Below are positions 41,982 to 51,220 of a stretch of 64,000 nucleotides of DNA, piece after piece. Source of the DNA: an uncultured Armatimonadota bacterium (GTDB lineage: Bacteria; Armatimonadota; Fimbriimonadia; Fimbriimonadales; Fimbriimonadaceae); assembly GCA_903899015.1 (NCBI GenBank), contig CAIUHP010000078.1, positions 96,819 through 160,818 of the forward strand. The letters run 5' to 3'. Position numbers and translations under genes: made by a program. Position 1 is the first letter of the stretch. Each line of letters opens with the position of its first letter. The notes under the pieces are model-generated. The model had not been told where the DNA came from. It saw nothing but the letters and a program-made list of their open reading frames with translations, and made no database searches.

Positions 41982-44900
41982 TTGACTGTCCTACTTTCTG
42001 CTCTTGTCTTGCTCAGCCAAGGTGTCGTGAATCCAGACTCGGTACGCCCCGAAATCTATGTCCAAAAGGGGCGAGCACTATCGATCGAGTCGTTTGCAGC
42101 CGCCGTCCGTCCGTTTGGACGAGTTGAATCACGCGTTCCGGGATCGGAAACTTATGTGATCCAACTCAAGCCGGAGGTCAAAGTTGACCAGGCGCGAGAT
42201 TCGCTGGCCAAGATTCCCTGCATCAAGCCCCTCGAGCCGATGGAAGATCCAATCGATATGCGATCCATTCGCTCTGTGAGCCGGAAGATCGAAGATCTGT
42301 CACGCGATGAGAAGGCGGAGAGGACAGCGGGCAGGAGGGCAAAGGCTGACCGTGAAAAGGAAGCGGCTGATTACCTCAAGGCCTACCGGTATTTCGTTGG
42401 TCAGCGATCCTTCCCAAACGACAAAGTGAACTGGAGTGCGTACTCTCAGGCGCGGATTCATCTGGCGCAGATGCAGCGGACCCAACTGCGTGGCTCAGGC
42501 GACAAAGCATCTATGACCAATCCAACGTGGACCTTTGTGGGCCCCACAAACCTTTCCGTCCCGTACGTTCAATATTACGGAATCAGCCCGGTAACTGGGC
42601 GATTCAACGCGGTTGCCTTTGACCCTAACACCCCCACCGTGATGTACGGAGGCGCAGCTCAGGGCGGCCTTTGGAAGACGACCGACGGCGGGGTCACCTG
42701 GAATTGGCTCTCGGCCGGATGGGCCCACCTAGGCGTTAACTGCATTACGATCGACCCAACCAACTCGAACACGATTTACGTTGGCCTGGGCGACTACCAC
42801 GGCTATCTCGGCGAGAGTGTCGGAGTGATGAAGTCGACCGATGGCGGCACCACCTGGAACGAAATTGGAACTGCTTCCATGGGCAACATCGGAGTGGTCA
42901 AAATTCTCATTGATCCGACAGCCAGTCAAAACCTAATCGCTGGAACGGGCGATATCAATTCCTACGGACGCTTATATCGCTCGACAAACGGTGGACAGAC
43001 TTGGACCCCTGTAACGACTTTGGCAAGCGCATTTTGGCCAACCATCGCCGCGAGCGTGCCGGTAGGCAACACCGTTCGCTTCTATGCAGTTGCGGCGGGA
43101 CTTGCAGAAACAAATGGATCTCCGGGAAGTCGTGTCTATAAATCCGACGATCACGGAGCAACTTGGCAGTTGCTAGCCAGCCCAATTACCACCGACAAGA
43201 CGATACATTGGGCTTACAACGTCGCGACTTCACCGACCAATCCAAACAATGTTTACGTGTTTGATTCTGAGAACGAGAAGCTCATCGCAAGCACCAATCA
43301 AGGTTCTACCTGGCAGGACATTACGGCTAATTTCCCCCATGGAAACGAAATCTCGACCGACTATAACTTCTCGCAAAGCTTCTATGACTTCCACATGGAG
43401 TGCGGTAGTCGGACCGTCAATTCGGTGACAAGCGACGTCATTTATGTGGGCGAAATTGACCTAGTTGAGTCCGCCGACAACGGCGCAACTTGGCAAACCA
43501 TTGGAGGGCCGAGTTATACCGGTCTTGCAATCACACACAATGACCAACACGCGTTGGCCATCTGTCCAACCAACCCGAACCTTGCGCTTTTCAGCAACGA
43601 TGGTGGGTTGTATACGGTGACTTACAATCCGTCGAACAACCGAAATACGGTCGCTTCATTGAATAAAACTCTGGGTGCCTCGATGTTCTATTACATCGCC
43701 ATGCATCCCACCGACCCCAACACGATGATCGGCGGAACTCAAGACAATGCCACTCCTGTCGCATCGGGAGATCTTAGTAACTGGCACAACGTGGGCGGTG
43801 GAGACGGAGGTGGTTCAGCAATCAATCAAACCAACCCTCAGATCCAATACACCACATCCGAAGACTTCAATTTCTTCCGTACTGCGAATGGGTGGTCCTC
43901 CGAAACGACGATTACCCCGAGCGCCGGCACCGATCCAACTCCATTCGTGGCGACGGTAACTCTTTCCCCTCAAGATCAGACACTGCTCTATTCCGGAACG
44001 AACTACCTCTATCTCTTTAACGAGAAGACATTTACCTGGACACCTCATCTTGGCAATACTCGATTGGCCGGCGCGCCTACGAGTTCGGGGTCGCCTCTTA
44101 TCCAAGCCATTGCTGTCGCACCGTCCGATGGGACCCGCATCTACACCGGATCGACCGATGGTCAGCTTTGGATGTCTACAAACTCGGGCTCAACTTGGAA
44201 GCGATTGAACCCAACAACGGGCACACTGCCTTTGCGCACGATCACTTCGGTCAGTGTGAACCCTACCAATCCCAATGACATCCTCATTGGGTTCTCAGGC
44301 ACCGGTACTGGGCATCTTTGGCGATGCTCTAATACAACCGCGACGTCCCTCAGTTTCACGAACGTCTCCTCGACAGGTACAAACGCACTTCCTGACCTCC
44401 CGTTAAATGCCATCGCTCGCGATCTTGATAATCCGGTAACGACATGGTGGGTAGGTACCGACTTGGGCGTTTATCGCACATCAGACTCTGGTGTCACTTG
44501 GACCAATGCCGGTTCCGCTCTCGGATTACCAAACGTGATTGTGGATGACCTAGTAGCCGTCCCCGGTACCCGATATCTGAATGCGGGCACTTACGGACGA
44601 GGCATTTGGAGATTGGTGCTCCCCGCAGCATCCGTTAATTTATCGACTCTCACGTTGGCCGCCTCTTCGACTCGAAGAGGTCATTCGGTGACCGGCACAG
44701 TGACTCTCACGAGCCCCGCTCCCACTAACGGGACCGTAGTCCAACTCACCTCCTCAAATCTATTGTTGGCGACCGTTCCTTTATCGGTAACTGTTCCCGC
44801 AGGAGCAACCTCAGCAACCTTCCAAGTCACGACTCTTGGTACGGTAACGACTCCTGGCTCGGTGACCATCACCGCGACCAACGGAGCGGTCACGCTGAAT

Positions 44901-45365
44901 CGAACGCTTGCAGTTACTGTTCCAACAATCTCGGGCAAGATCACATTTAGCGACTATCTAGGATCGACGCCAACGTCGGTGGTGCTGAGCTTCCGGTCTG
45001 CCGGCGCTTCATCGCCGTTCACGACGATGACGGTTGCAGTGGATGCCAGTGGCAATTACGTCGCGCAGAACGTTCCAGAGCAAGCATACAGCGTGTATGT
45101 GCAGCTAGGATCATGGCTCCGAAAGACAATCGCGCTCGATCTGACCACGAATGACGCCACTGCCAACTACGTGTTGGTAAACGGTGATATCGACGGTAAT
45201 AACCGAATCAATACGACGGATCGAAGATTGCTTAGTGTTGCCAACGGCTCTCGACCAACCAGCTCGAACTGGAACCCTCGAGCCGACTTAAATGGAGATG
45301 GTGTGGTTGATTCCAAAGACTACGCCATTCTCTATAAGAACTACGGAAGGATCGGAGACCCATAA
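41982..45365 (+). CDS. giant secreted sortilin/BNR-repeat beta-propeller protein with C-terminal dockerin-like domain
   Basis: An 1127-residue exported protein. Start TTG 41982 is preceded by AGGTGA; a signal peptide covers about 1-16. Residues about 170-880 hold many BNR/sortilin-type propeller repeats (GGLWKTTDGGVTWNW, STDGGTTWNE, STNGGQTWTP, SDDHGATWQL, STNSGSTWKR). An Ig/cadherin-like beta region (about 890-1060) follows, rich in Thr/Val. The last 60 residues contain two calcium-loop-like segments, GDIDGNNRINTTDRRLL and ADLNGDGVVDSKDYAIL, as in type I dockerins. In the propeller families such repeats occur in xyloglucanase-like GH74 or sorting receptors; no catalytic residues were identified. 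Surface attachment or glycan binding is likely. Confidence 0.82.
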   Translation: MTVLLSALVLLSQGVVNPDSVRPEIYVQKGRALSIESFAAAVRPFGRVESRVPGSETYVIQLKPEVKVDQARDSLAKIPCIKPLEPMEDPIDMRSIRSVSRKIEDLSRDEKAERTAGRRAKADREKEAADYLKAYRYFVGQRSFPNDKVNWSAYSQARIHLAQMQRTQLRGSGDKASMTNPTWTFVGPTNLSVPYVQYYGISPVTGRFNAVAFDPNTPTVMYGGAAQGGLWKTTDGGVTWNWLSAGWAHLGVNCITIDPTNSNTIYVGLGDYHGYLGESVGVMKSTDGGTTWNEIGTASMGNIGVVKILIDPTASQNLIAGTGDINSYGRLYRSTNGGQTWTPVTTLASAFWPTIAASVPVGNTVRFYAVAAGLAETNGSPGSRVYKSDDHGATWQLLASPITTDKTIHWAYNVATSPTNPNNVYVFDSENEKLIASTNQGSTWQDITANFPHGNEISTDYNFSQSFYDFHMECGSRTVNSVTSDVIYVGEIDLVESADNGATWQTIGGPSYTGLAITHNDQHALAICPTNPNLALFSNDGGLYTVTYNPSNNRNTVASLNKTLGASMFYYIAMHPTDPNTMIGGTQDNATPVASGDLSNWHNVGGGDGGGSAINQTNPQIQYTTSEDFNFFRTANGWSSETTITPSAGTDPTPFVATVTLSPQDQTLLYSGTNYLYLFNEKTFTWTPHLGNTRLAGAPTSSGSPLIQAIAVAPSDGTRIYTGSTDGQLWMSTNSGSTWKRLNPTTGTLPLRTITSVSVNPTNPNDILIGFSGTGTGHLWRCSNTTATSLSFTNVSSTGTNALPDLPLNAIARDLDNPVTTWWVGTDLGVYRTSDSGVTWTNAGSALGLPNVIVDDLVAVPGTRYLNAGTYGRGIWRLVLPAASVNLSTLTLAASSTRRGHSVTGTVTLTSPAPTNGTVVQLTSSNLLLATVPLSVTVPAGATSATFQVTTLGTVTTPGSVTITATNGAVTLNRTLAVTVPTISGKITFSDYLGSTPTSVVLSFRSAGASSPFTTMTVAVDASGNYVAQNVPEQAYSVYVQLGSWLRKTIALDLTTNDATANYVLVNGDIDGNNRINTTDRRLLSVANGSRPTSSNWNPRADLNGDGVVDSKDYAILYKNYGRIGDP

Positions 45366-45373
45366 ATGAACAC

Positions 45374-45400
45374 GGGCTCCGGCGATATTCGCCGGAGCCC
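45374..45400. terminator. bidirectional terminator
   Basis: Perfect 11-bp stem GGGCTCCGGCG / CGCCGGAGCCC with loop ATATT between the convergent propeller and alpha-galactosidase genes. Confidence 0.88.
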
Positions 45401-45409
45401 GCTTTGAAT

Positions 45410-47326
45410 TTAGTTGCTCTTGGGTTTGCCGACTTTGATCAGGACGGCACCGTGAGCGGGTACATCGAAGCTGTATCCAACCTGCCCTGGTCTCAAGTCT
45501 CGTCGCAACCACAGATCGCGAACGGGCTGCATACCAGAAAGGCCGATGTCCTGCCAACGAACCACAATCTTCGTCTTTTCCGTTCCGCGATTAAACAGGC
45601 CGACTGCGACAGTTCCGTCGAAAAGTGGTCGAGTCCAGATCTCGCTGGAACCGTCTTTCTTTGCGATCGTCGCTACCTTGCCGAGCGGGTCTTGATCCAC
45701 TTCAATCACGTCGTGGTTGGTTAAAACGTCCTTCGTGAACGAATCAAGTTGAGTCAAGTCACAGCCGATAATCAACGGTGCGCCAAGCATCGACCACAGC
45801 GAGATGTGAGTGATTTGCTCATTCTGCGTCAATCGGGTTGGACGAGGATGATCGCCCCAGCCGAGTTTGCCAACGACCAACATGTCAGGGTCGTTCCAAC
45901 CGCCAGGGCCGGCACCCACTGCTTTTGGACTATGCGAGAACCCGATGCTGGACATGCTGCGCCACGTGTCCGTAATGTCGCCAGTCGTTCTCCACAAATT
46001 ACCGCCCAACTCTTTGCCCCAATTGAAGACGTCGCCCATGCCATATTGGCAGAATGAGAACACGATGTCTCGACCGCAAGCGTCAAGTCCCTTTCGCATG
46101 ACTGCGTACGGCTTTTGGAAACCGGCAAGGTCAGGATTTGGCTCGATGCCTCCGTAAGAGCACCAGTCGTACTTCAGGTAATCCACGCCCCATTTCGCAT
46201 ACGTCTTTGCGTCCTGAGCTTCGTGCTTATAGCTAGCGGTGTAACCAGCACATGTCGTTGGGCCAGGCGAAGAGTAAATGCCGAGCTTAAGCCCAAGACT
46301 GTGAACATAGGTGCCCAGAGCCCCCATATCGCCGAATTTTTGATTCGTTTGAATCTCGCCGTCTGCGTCTCGACCACCTTCCCAGGCGTCATCGATGTTC
46401 ACGTAGCTGTATCCCGAGTTGGCGAGACCTTCTTTGATGAAGGAATCAGCGGCGGCTCGAACCTTGTTCGCGTCCACACTTGTTCCCCAAACGTTCCAGG
46501 AATTCCAACCCATAGGAGGAGTCAACGCGAGCATGTGGTCGCCCGCTACGATCGTGATGTCACGAGTGTCTCGTCCCGATTTGCCGTACGCGATGACTTG
46601 GACAACATATTTACCAGCCGCCTTCACTTGACCGCTGATGACGCCCGTCTTCGTATCCAGCGATAGACCTACCGGTAAACCGCGTTCAATGAAGGTAAAG
46701 GGACCCTTGCCCGTAACTGGAATTCGGAAAATGAAGTCGTGTCCCGGTGTCGTTCCAATTACGCGCGGTCCATTGATTTCCGGTTTTGTGGCCGTGTTGT
46801 GATAAATCTTCATCGGCGGTTCAGGTTTGACCGCACCAGCACTTACCGGCTTCTTGTCACCGGAATAGGTAATCGTGGCCTCGCCCCAATCCGCGTGATC
46901 ATGATCAATTCCGTCGTCAGCGTCGTCTACAACCAATCGAAGGGTTTTGTGATTGGATAGATCGGCAGCGATCTCTTTCGGTTGCTGATTCCCTTTCATA
47001 ACGCCTGAGTCGGCGAGCAAAGAACTGTCACCGTACACCAGAAATCGAACCGAGCCCTTGCCCTCCGTTTCGTCGTCCACACCTACCGTAGCGGTGAACC
47101 GTTTGCCTGTTCCGCCAAGGTTGATGACCATTTCGCTTCGAGCGTGGGTACCAACGCCCGTCGCGAACTTTTTGCCGCCCATCGTGAGCGGATGTTCATC
47201 CACAGTTGCCGCTTTCCGCGGCGCCCCATAGTCCTGCGTCATCGAGGACAGATCAAGGTCTTGAAGGAGAATCGAACGAAGTTGTTGTGCAGATACTGCC
47301 GCTAAGGCAAGGACGGATACGATCAT
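45410..47326 (-). CDS. secreted GH27 alpha-galactosidase with NPCBM domain
   Basis: A 638-residue exported enzyme. A signal peptide (about 1-13) is followed by an NPCBM-like galactose-binding module (about 15-150; GGKKFATGVGTHARSEMVINL, DDETEGKGSVRFLVYGD). A putative Ig-type spacer (about 180-255) precedes the GH27 barrel, which starts at LTPPMGWNSWNVWG. The nucleophile is Asp387 (LKYDWC) and the acid/base is Asp450 (TGDITDTW). WNDPDMLVVG and the C-terminal antiparallel beta domain follow. It removes terminal alpha-galactosyl residues from oligo- or polysaccharides. The ABC importer genes immediately upstream on the same strand suggest coupled uptake of the released sugar. Confidence 0.94.
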   Translation of the reverse strand: MIVSVLALAAVSAQQLRSILLQDLDLSSMTQDYGAPRKAATVDEHPLTMGGKKFATGVGTHARSEMVINLGGTGKRFTATVGVDDETEGKGSVRFLVYGDSSLLADSGVMKGNQQPKEIAADLSNHKTLRLVVDDADDGIDHDHADWGEATITYSGDKKPVSAGAVKPEPPMKIYHNTATKPEINGPRVIGTTPGHDFIFRIPVTGKGPFTFIERGLPVGLSLDTKTGVISGQVKAAGKYVVQVIAYGKSGRDTRDITIVAGDHMLALTPPMGWNSWNVWGTSVDANKVRAAADSFIKEGLANSGYSYVNIDDAWEGGRDADGEIQTNQKFGDMGALGTYVHSLGLKLGIYSSPGPTTCAGYTASYKHEAQDAKTYAKWGVDYLKYDWCSYGGIEPNPDLAGFQKPYAVMRKGLDACGRDIVFSFCQYGMGDVFNWGKELGGNLWRTTGDITDTWRSMSSIGFSHSPKAVGAGPGGWNDPDMLVVGKLGWGDHPRPTRLTQNEQITHISLWSMLGAPLIIGCDLTQLDSFTKDVLTNHDVIEVDQDPLGKVATIAKKDGSSEIWTRPLFDGTVAVGLFNRGTEKTKIVVRWQDIGLSGMQPVRDLWLRRDLRPGQVGYSFDVPAHGAVLIKVGKPKSN

Positions 47327-47435
47327 TTTTAGCGCAATCCCAAGGACCGTGATCGGTCCTTTAATGTTCTAGCAAGTTTGCCCTATACCGGTTCATCAAT
47401 GCTTCCCCAATGTGGCTTGATTCAAGGAATGACGC

Positions 47436-48917
47436 TTATCGAACGCCGGCCATGAGGCGCATCACCGACTCTTCGCCTGGGTTCGCGGGAAGCTCACCAA
47501 CCATATTGCCTTCTCGCATGACAATCACTCGGGTCGCCAATGAGAGCAATTCTGGAAGGTCGCTCGACACAAGCAAAACGGCCTTGCCCTCGGCCGCAAG
47601 ACCCCGGATCAAGTTGTGGATTTCTGCTTTGGCACCCACATCGACTCCCCGAGTTGGTTCGTCAACCAAGAGCACATCGCTTTCAGCGGCAAGCCACTTA
47701 GCAATGACCAGTTTTTGCTGATTTCCGCCGGAAAGTCCGGCGGTACCACTATCGATCGTAGGGGCCTTGACTCGCATCTTGTCAAAGAACTTCTGGGCAA
47801 TCGAGCGCTCTTTCTGCGGCTCGACCCATCCCAATTTTGCAACCCGATTAAGAATCGGTAGCGAGACATTTTCTTTAGCGGTCATTGAGAGCACCAACCC
47901 GTGATGCTTACGATCCTCGGGAACCAACCCCAAACCGAACCCCATCGCCTGAATCGGGCCCTTCACAACAGTCTTAAGACCTTTGAGGTAGATTTCCCCG
48001 GTTGACTCGAGGTCAAGACCAAAAATGGCCTCGGTAATCTCGGTTCGCCCTGCGCCGACCAACCCCGCGAGGCCGAGAATTTCGCCCGCTCGAAGGCTGA
48101 ACGACACCGGTTGAAACTTCCCGGGACTCGTCAAATTCTCGACTCGGAGCAACTCTTCTCCTAGTTGAGTGGCGGAATGGGCTTCAAGGCTTTCGGCCAA
48201 TTCGCGTCCGATCATCATCCGTACGAGTTCGTCGCGACTAAGACCTTTCGTTTCCACCGTACTCACCAGCTTTCCGTCGCGAAGGACTGAAATTCTGTCG
48301 CAGATGGCAAAGATCTCTTCAAGTCTGTGCGAGACGTAGATGCACGTCACACCCTTCGCTTTTAGCTCGCGAATGAGGTCGAGTAACTTGAGGGCTTCCG
48401 CTTGGGAAAGACTACTTGTGGGCTCATCAAAAATTAAGACCCGAGCCCCCCGACCGATTCCACCGGCAATTTGAACGAGTTGCTGCTTCGAAATCGGTAA
48501 CTCGCCCAACACTTGCATCGGATCGATAGCGGCTCCGATGCTGGTGAGCCATTGCTGTGCTCGCCGAATCATTTCGTTCCGGTCAAGCCACATCCCCTTT
48601 CTGGGCAAATCTCCCAAACAAAGGTTTTCCGCAACCGTCAGATTTTCAGCAAAGAGTAGTTCCTGGTGAACCATGCTCACCCCAGCAGAAACCGCGTCGA
48701 GAGGGCCATGAAAATGAACGGTCTTTCCGTCAAGAACGATCTCCCCCTCATCAGGTTGATAAAGGCCAGCAAGGATCTTTCCGAGGGTGCTCTTTCCTGC
48801 CCCGTTCTCACCCATGAGCGCGTGGCAAGTGCCCGCTTCTATGTCGATCGAGACATCGTTGAGCGCTTGAACTCCGGGAAATCTTTTGCCAATGTGACGG
48901 ACCGAGAGAATGGACAT
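47436..48917 (-). CDS. sugar ABC importer tandem ATPase (RbsA/MglA type)
   Basis: A 493-residue protein with two ATP-binding cassettes, the architecture of ribose/galactose/xylose importers. Cassette 1: Walker A GENGAGKSTLGKI, signature degenerate (PISKQQLVQIAGGI), Walker B LIFDEPTSSLSQ. Cassette 2: degenerate Walker A (GLVGAGRTEI), signature LSGGNQQKLVIAKWL, Walker B LLVDEPTRGVD. This asymmetry is normal for the family. ATG 48917 starts 58 bases after the binding-protein stop, with a hairpin between. The sugar is not determined; galactose is suggested by the alpha-galactosidase downstream. Confidence 0.93.
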   Translation of the reverse strand: MSILSVRHIGKRFPGVQALNDVSIDIEAGTCHALMGENGAGKSTLGKILAGLYQPDEGEIVLDGKTVHFHGPLDAVSAGVSMVHQELLFAENLTVAENLCLGDLPRKGMWLDRNEMIRRAQQWLTSIGAAIDPMQVLGELPISKQQLVQIAGGIGRGARVLIFDEPTSSLSQAEALKLLDLIRELKAKGVTCIYVSHRLEEIFAICDRISVLRDGKLVSTVETKGLSRDELVRMMIGRELAESLEAHSATQLGEELLRVENLTSPGKFQPVSFSLRAGEILGLAGLVGAGRTEITEAIFGLDLESTGEIYLKGLKTVVKGPIQAMGFGLGLVPEDRKHHGLVLSMTAKENVSLPILNRVAKLGWVEPQKERSIAQKFFDKMRVKAPTIDSGTAGLSGGNQQKLVIAKWLAAESDVLLVDEPTRGVDVGAKAEIHNLIRGLAAEGKAVLLVSSDLPELLSLATRVIVMREGNMVGELPANPGEESVMRLMAGVR

Positions 48918-48935
48918 GGTTTGTGATTCTTGAAT

Positions 48936-48963
48936 TGGGGCATGGCCAGCGAGTCATGCCCCA
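48936..48963 (-). promoter_or_regulatory. intercistronic hairpin between binding-protein and ATPase genes
   Basis: TGGGGCATG / CATGCCCCA perfect 9-bp stem with a 10-nt loop, located 11 bases after the binding-protein stop. In similar importers such hairpins stabilise upstream mRNA so that the binding protein is made in excess. Confidence 0.6.
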
Positions 48964-48974
48964 GCTAGATGAAG

Positions 48975-50036
48975 CTATTTCTTCTTCGGCATTGCGAGAT
49001 ACTTGGCGTCAACCTTGAAACCCCACTTCTGGAGCGTAGCTGACCAATCGCCGAGCGTATCGCTCGAAACTCGCACGAGTTCCATCTTGTTAATCGTTGG
49101 GACATCTTTACCAAGAATTACCTTGTCGACAATGAAGCCAACTGATTTGTAACCCCAATCGTAAACTGGCTGAGCCAAGAGTACGGGAGCGATCCCCTTC
49201 TCGACGTAAGGCAACTCTTGAGGAAGTGCGTCCACGGAAACGATCTTCACCTTGTTCGGATCAAGGGTAAGGAGCGAGGTAGCGAATAGTGGCCATCCAC
49301 CAATCATCGCCCAAGCCGTGATCTCAGGATGAGCGTTCATATCCTTGGTAACTTCCGCAGAAGCGTCTTCTGCGGTCTCGACGTGGTTGAACACGCCTAC
49401 GATCTTGATGCCCGGGTACTTCTTTGCTTCGTCTTGGACGCCCTGAACGCGCTTCTGAAGGTTGGGAGCGTTTTGGCTACCCGCGAGAATCGCGACGTTG
49501 CCCTTACCATTGACCACCTTCGCGAGCTCGCTCATCACTTGGGCACCGGCTTCCGCATCGTTCGCACCATAGAAAGCAAATCGCTTGGAATTGGGAGCGT
49601 CGCTGTCAAACGTCATGACCGGAACGCCTTTTGCGACGGCGTCGTTGATCGCTCCAGTGACCTTAGCAGCGTCCGAGCAGGAAACGAGGATCGCGTCCGC
49701 ACCGTCGTTAACGGCTTGACCAATTCGTTGGGCTTGAACTTGGGCGTCCTCGGTATTCGGTGTCCTCCAGTCGATCGTGATGTTCACGCCGTTCTTGGCA
49801 CCCAACTCCTTCGCCGCATCGTTGGCACCCGTCTGGGCAGCCGTGAAGACTGGATTGGATGAGCTCTTGGCAATCATCACGATCTTATAATCTTTCTTCT
49901 TGGCGGGCGTGGTTCCACTCTTTGCAGCACCACTGCTATCCGGACTCGAATTTGCCGCTGTTTCGGAATTTCCGCAACCGACGGCGGCGAGAATGCCTAC
50001 CAAGGCGGATCCCCATAGAATGTGTTTGAACTTCAT
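48975..50036 (-). CDS. sugar ABC importer substrate-binding lipoprotein
   Basis: A 353-residue periplasmic-binding protein of the RbsB/MglB type. ATG 50036 follows GAAGGAGC. The signal peptide ends in the lipobox LAAVGC (Cys about 21), then a Ser/Thr/Lys linker (about 22-46), and the Peripla_BP_4 domain: YKIVMIAKSSSNPVFTAAQ, DGADAILVSCSD, PVMTFDSDAP, GNVAILAGSQNAPNLQKRVQG and the hinge GVFNHVETAEDAS. It captures sugar outside the cytoplasmic membrane for the permease/ATPase encoded next to it. Confidence 0.94.
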   Translation of the reverse strand: MKFKHILWGSALVGILAAVGCGNSETAANSSPDSSGAAKSGTTPAKKKDYKIVMIAKSSSNPVFTAAQTGANDAAKELGAKNGVNITIDWRTPNTEDAQVQAQRIGQAVNDGADAILVSCSDAAKVTGAINDAVAKGVPVMTFDSDAPNSKRFAFYGANDAEAGAQVMSELAKVVNGKGNVAILAGSQNAPNLQKRVQGVQDEAKKYPGIKIVGVFNHVETAEDASAEVTKDMNAHPEITAWAMIGGWPLFATSLLTLDPNKVKIVSVDALPQELPYVEKGIAPVLLAQPVYDWGYKSVGFIVDKVILGKDVPTINKMELVRVSSDTLGDWSATLQKWGFKVDAKYLAMPKKK

Positions 50037-50067
50037 TGTAATATGCTCCTTCCCGTTGTATCTCTGA

Positions 50068-51102
50068 CTATTGCCTTCCATGCACCAATCGGCGCTGGGC
50101 GCGGGTCGAATTCCACCGATCTAAAACCACCGAAATAACAATGGCAAAACCGATGATGATCCACTCGTAATTCTGATCTAAGTTGAGGGTCCGAATCGCT
50201 TGCCGAATCATGACGATCAGCAGTGCCCCCAACATGGCGCCGGTCGCACTTCCCTTACCGCCGTTTAGGCTCGCTCCCCCAACCACCGCACTTGCGATAA
50301 CATACAATTCATACCCTTGGGCGTCTCCCGAACTTGATGAGCCATAAAAGCTGGTGCCAACGAACGCGGCAATACTAGCGCAAAGTCCGGCAATCAAATA
50401 CACGCTCGTCAGGATGCGATTGATGTTCAATCCCGAATACTTCGCAGCCTCAATGTTTCCGCCTACTGCAAAGATTCTCCTTCCCCAAGTTGTGTAGCGG
50501 AGGAACAGCGCGCCAACCACCGTGACGATCAACATAATGACCATCGGCACCGGGAACAGATCGCGCCGCAAGCCCAAGTTGGCTTTGGCGAAATGGGTTA
50601 AGGATTCGGGCACCAGAATGCTCATCGCCTTAGTGGTCACGAAGGCAACCCCTCGAAAAACCCACATCGTGCCAAGCGTGATGATGAACGGGTGAACGCC
50701 TAGACGGCACACCATGATGCCGTTCAGCAGACCTGAAAATAAGCCAATTCCACAACTCAGTAAGATGCCAACCAGGACTTGCTCGACCGCCGGTGCACCG
50801 GTCATCTTTTGAAGCACAAGAGACATCAAGACTGCAGACATGGCATAAATCGAACCAACCGATAGGTCAATTCCTGCCGATATGATCACCATCGTCATTC
50901 CGACCGCCATGATTGCGAAGAAACTCGTGTCGGTCGCAATCTGAATGAGCGTGCTGGGATTGAGGAAGTTATTCACCATGTGCCCACTCACTCGGTCCAC
51001 GTGGCTTCCAGCGAAGACTGACATGACGATTCCGAGGGCAACGATGATAATGATCAGCCCAAATTGCTGCATTCCAAAGATCGAACTGAACCGACTTCGC
51101 AT
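50068..51102 (-). CDS. sugar ABC importer permease (RbsC type)
   Basis: A 344-residue inner-membrane protein with about eight to ten hydrophobic helices. It carries the conserved DLSVGSIYAMSAVLMSL region and the cytoplasmic loop NIEAAKYSGLNINRILTSVYLI, which contacts the ATPase. The C-terminal GGASLNGGKGSATGAMLGALLIVMI run is also typical. It is first in the probable operon permease-binding protein-ATPase on the minus strand, with a GGAG ribosome site before ATG 51102. Confidence 0.94.
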   Translation of the reverse strand: MRSRFSSIFGMQQFGLIIIIVALGIVMSVFAGSHVDRVSGHMVNNFLNPSTLIQIATDTSFFAIMAVGMTMVIISAGIDLSVGSIYAMSAVLMSLVLQKMTGAPAVEQVLVGILLSCGIGLFSGLLNGIMVCRLGVHPFIITLGTMWVFRGVAFVTTKAMSILVPESLTHFAKANLGLRRDLFPVPMVIMLIVTVVGALFLRYTTWGRRIFAVGGNIEAAKYSGLNINRILTSVYLIAGLCASIAAFVGTSFYGSSSSGDAQGYELYVIASAVVGGASLNGGKGSATGAMLGALLIVMIRQAIRTLNLDQNYEWIIIGFAIVISVVLDRWNSTRAQRRLVHGRQ

Positions 51103-51220
51103 TGCTCCTATCTTGCACGTTTTAGGGCCAAACTTGCCAACCGTTTGTTCTCAACGGATCTGACTTGTGTCACACAAAACAGGGAATGGTTGAGGATTTT
51201 CAGGAACTGTAAACTTAGGT

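Noticed and set aside
46890..46930. GATCATGATC sequences inside the alpha-galactosidase gene as further copies of the 11-bp array
   Set aside because: They lie in coding sequence (His/Asp-rich DHDHADW region) without 11-bp periodicity.
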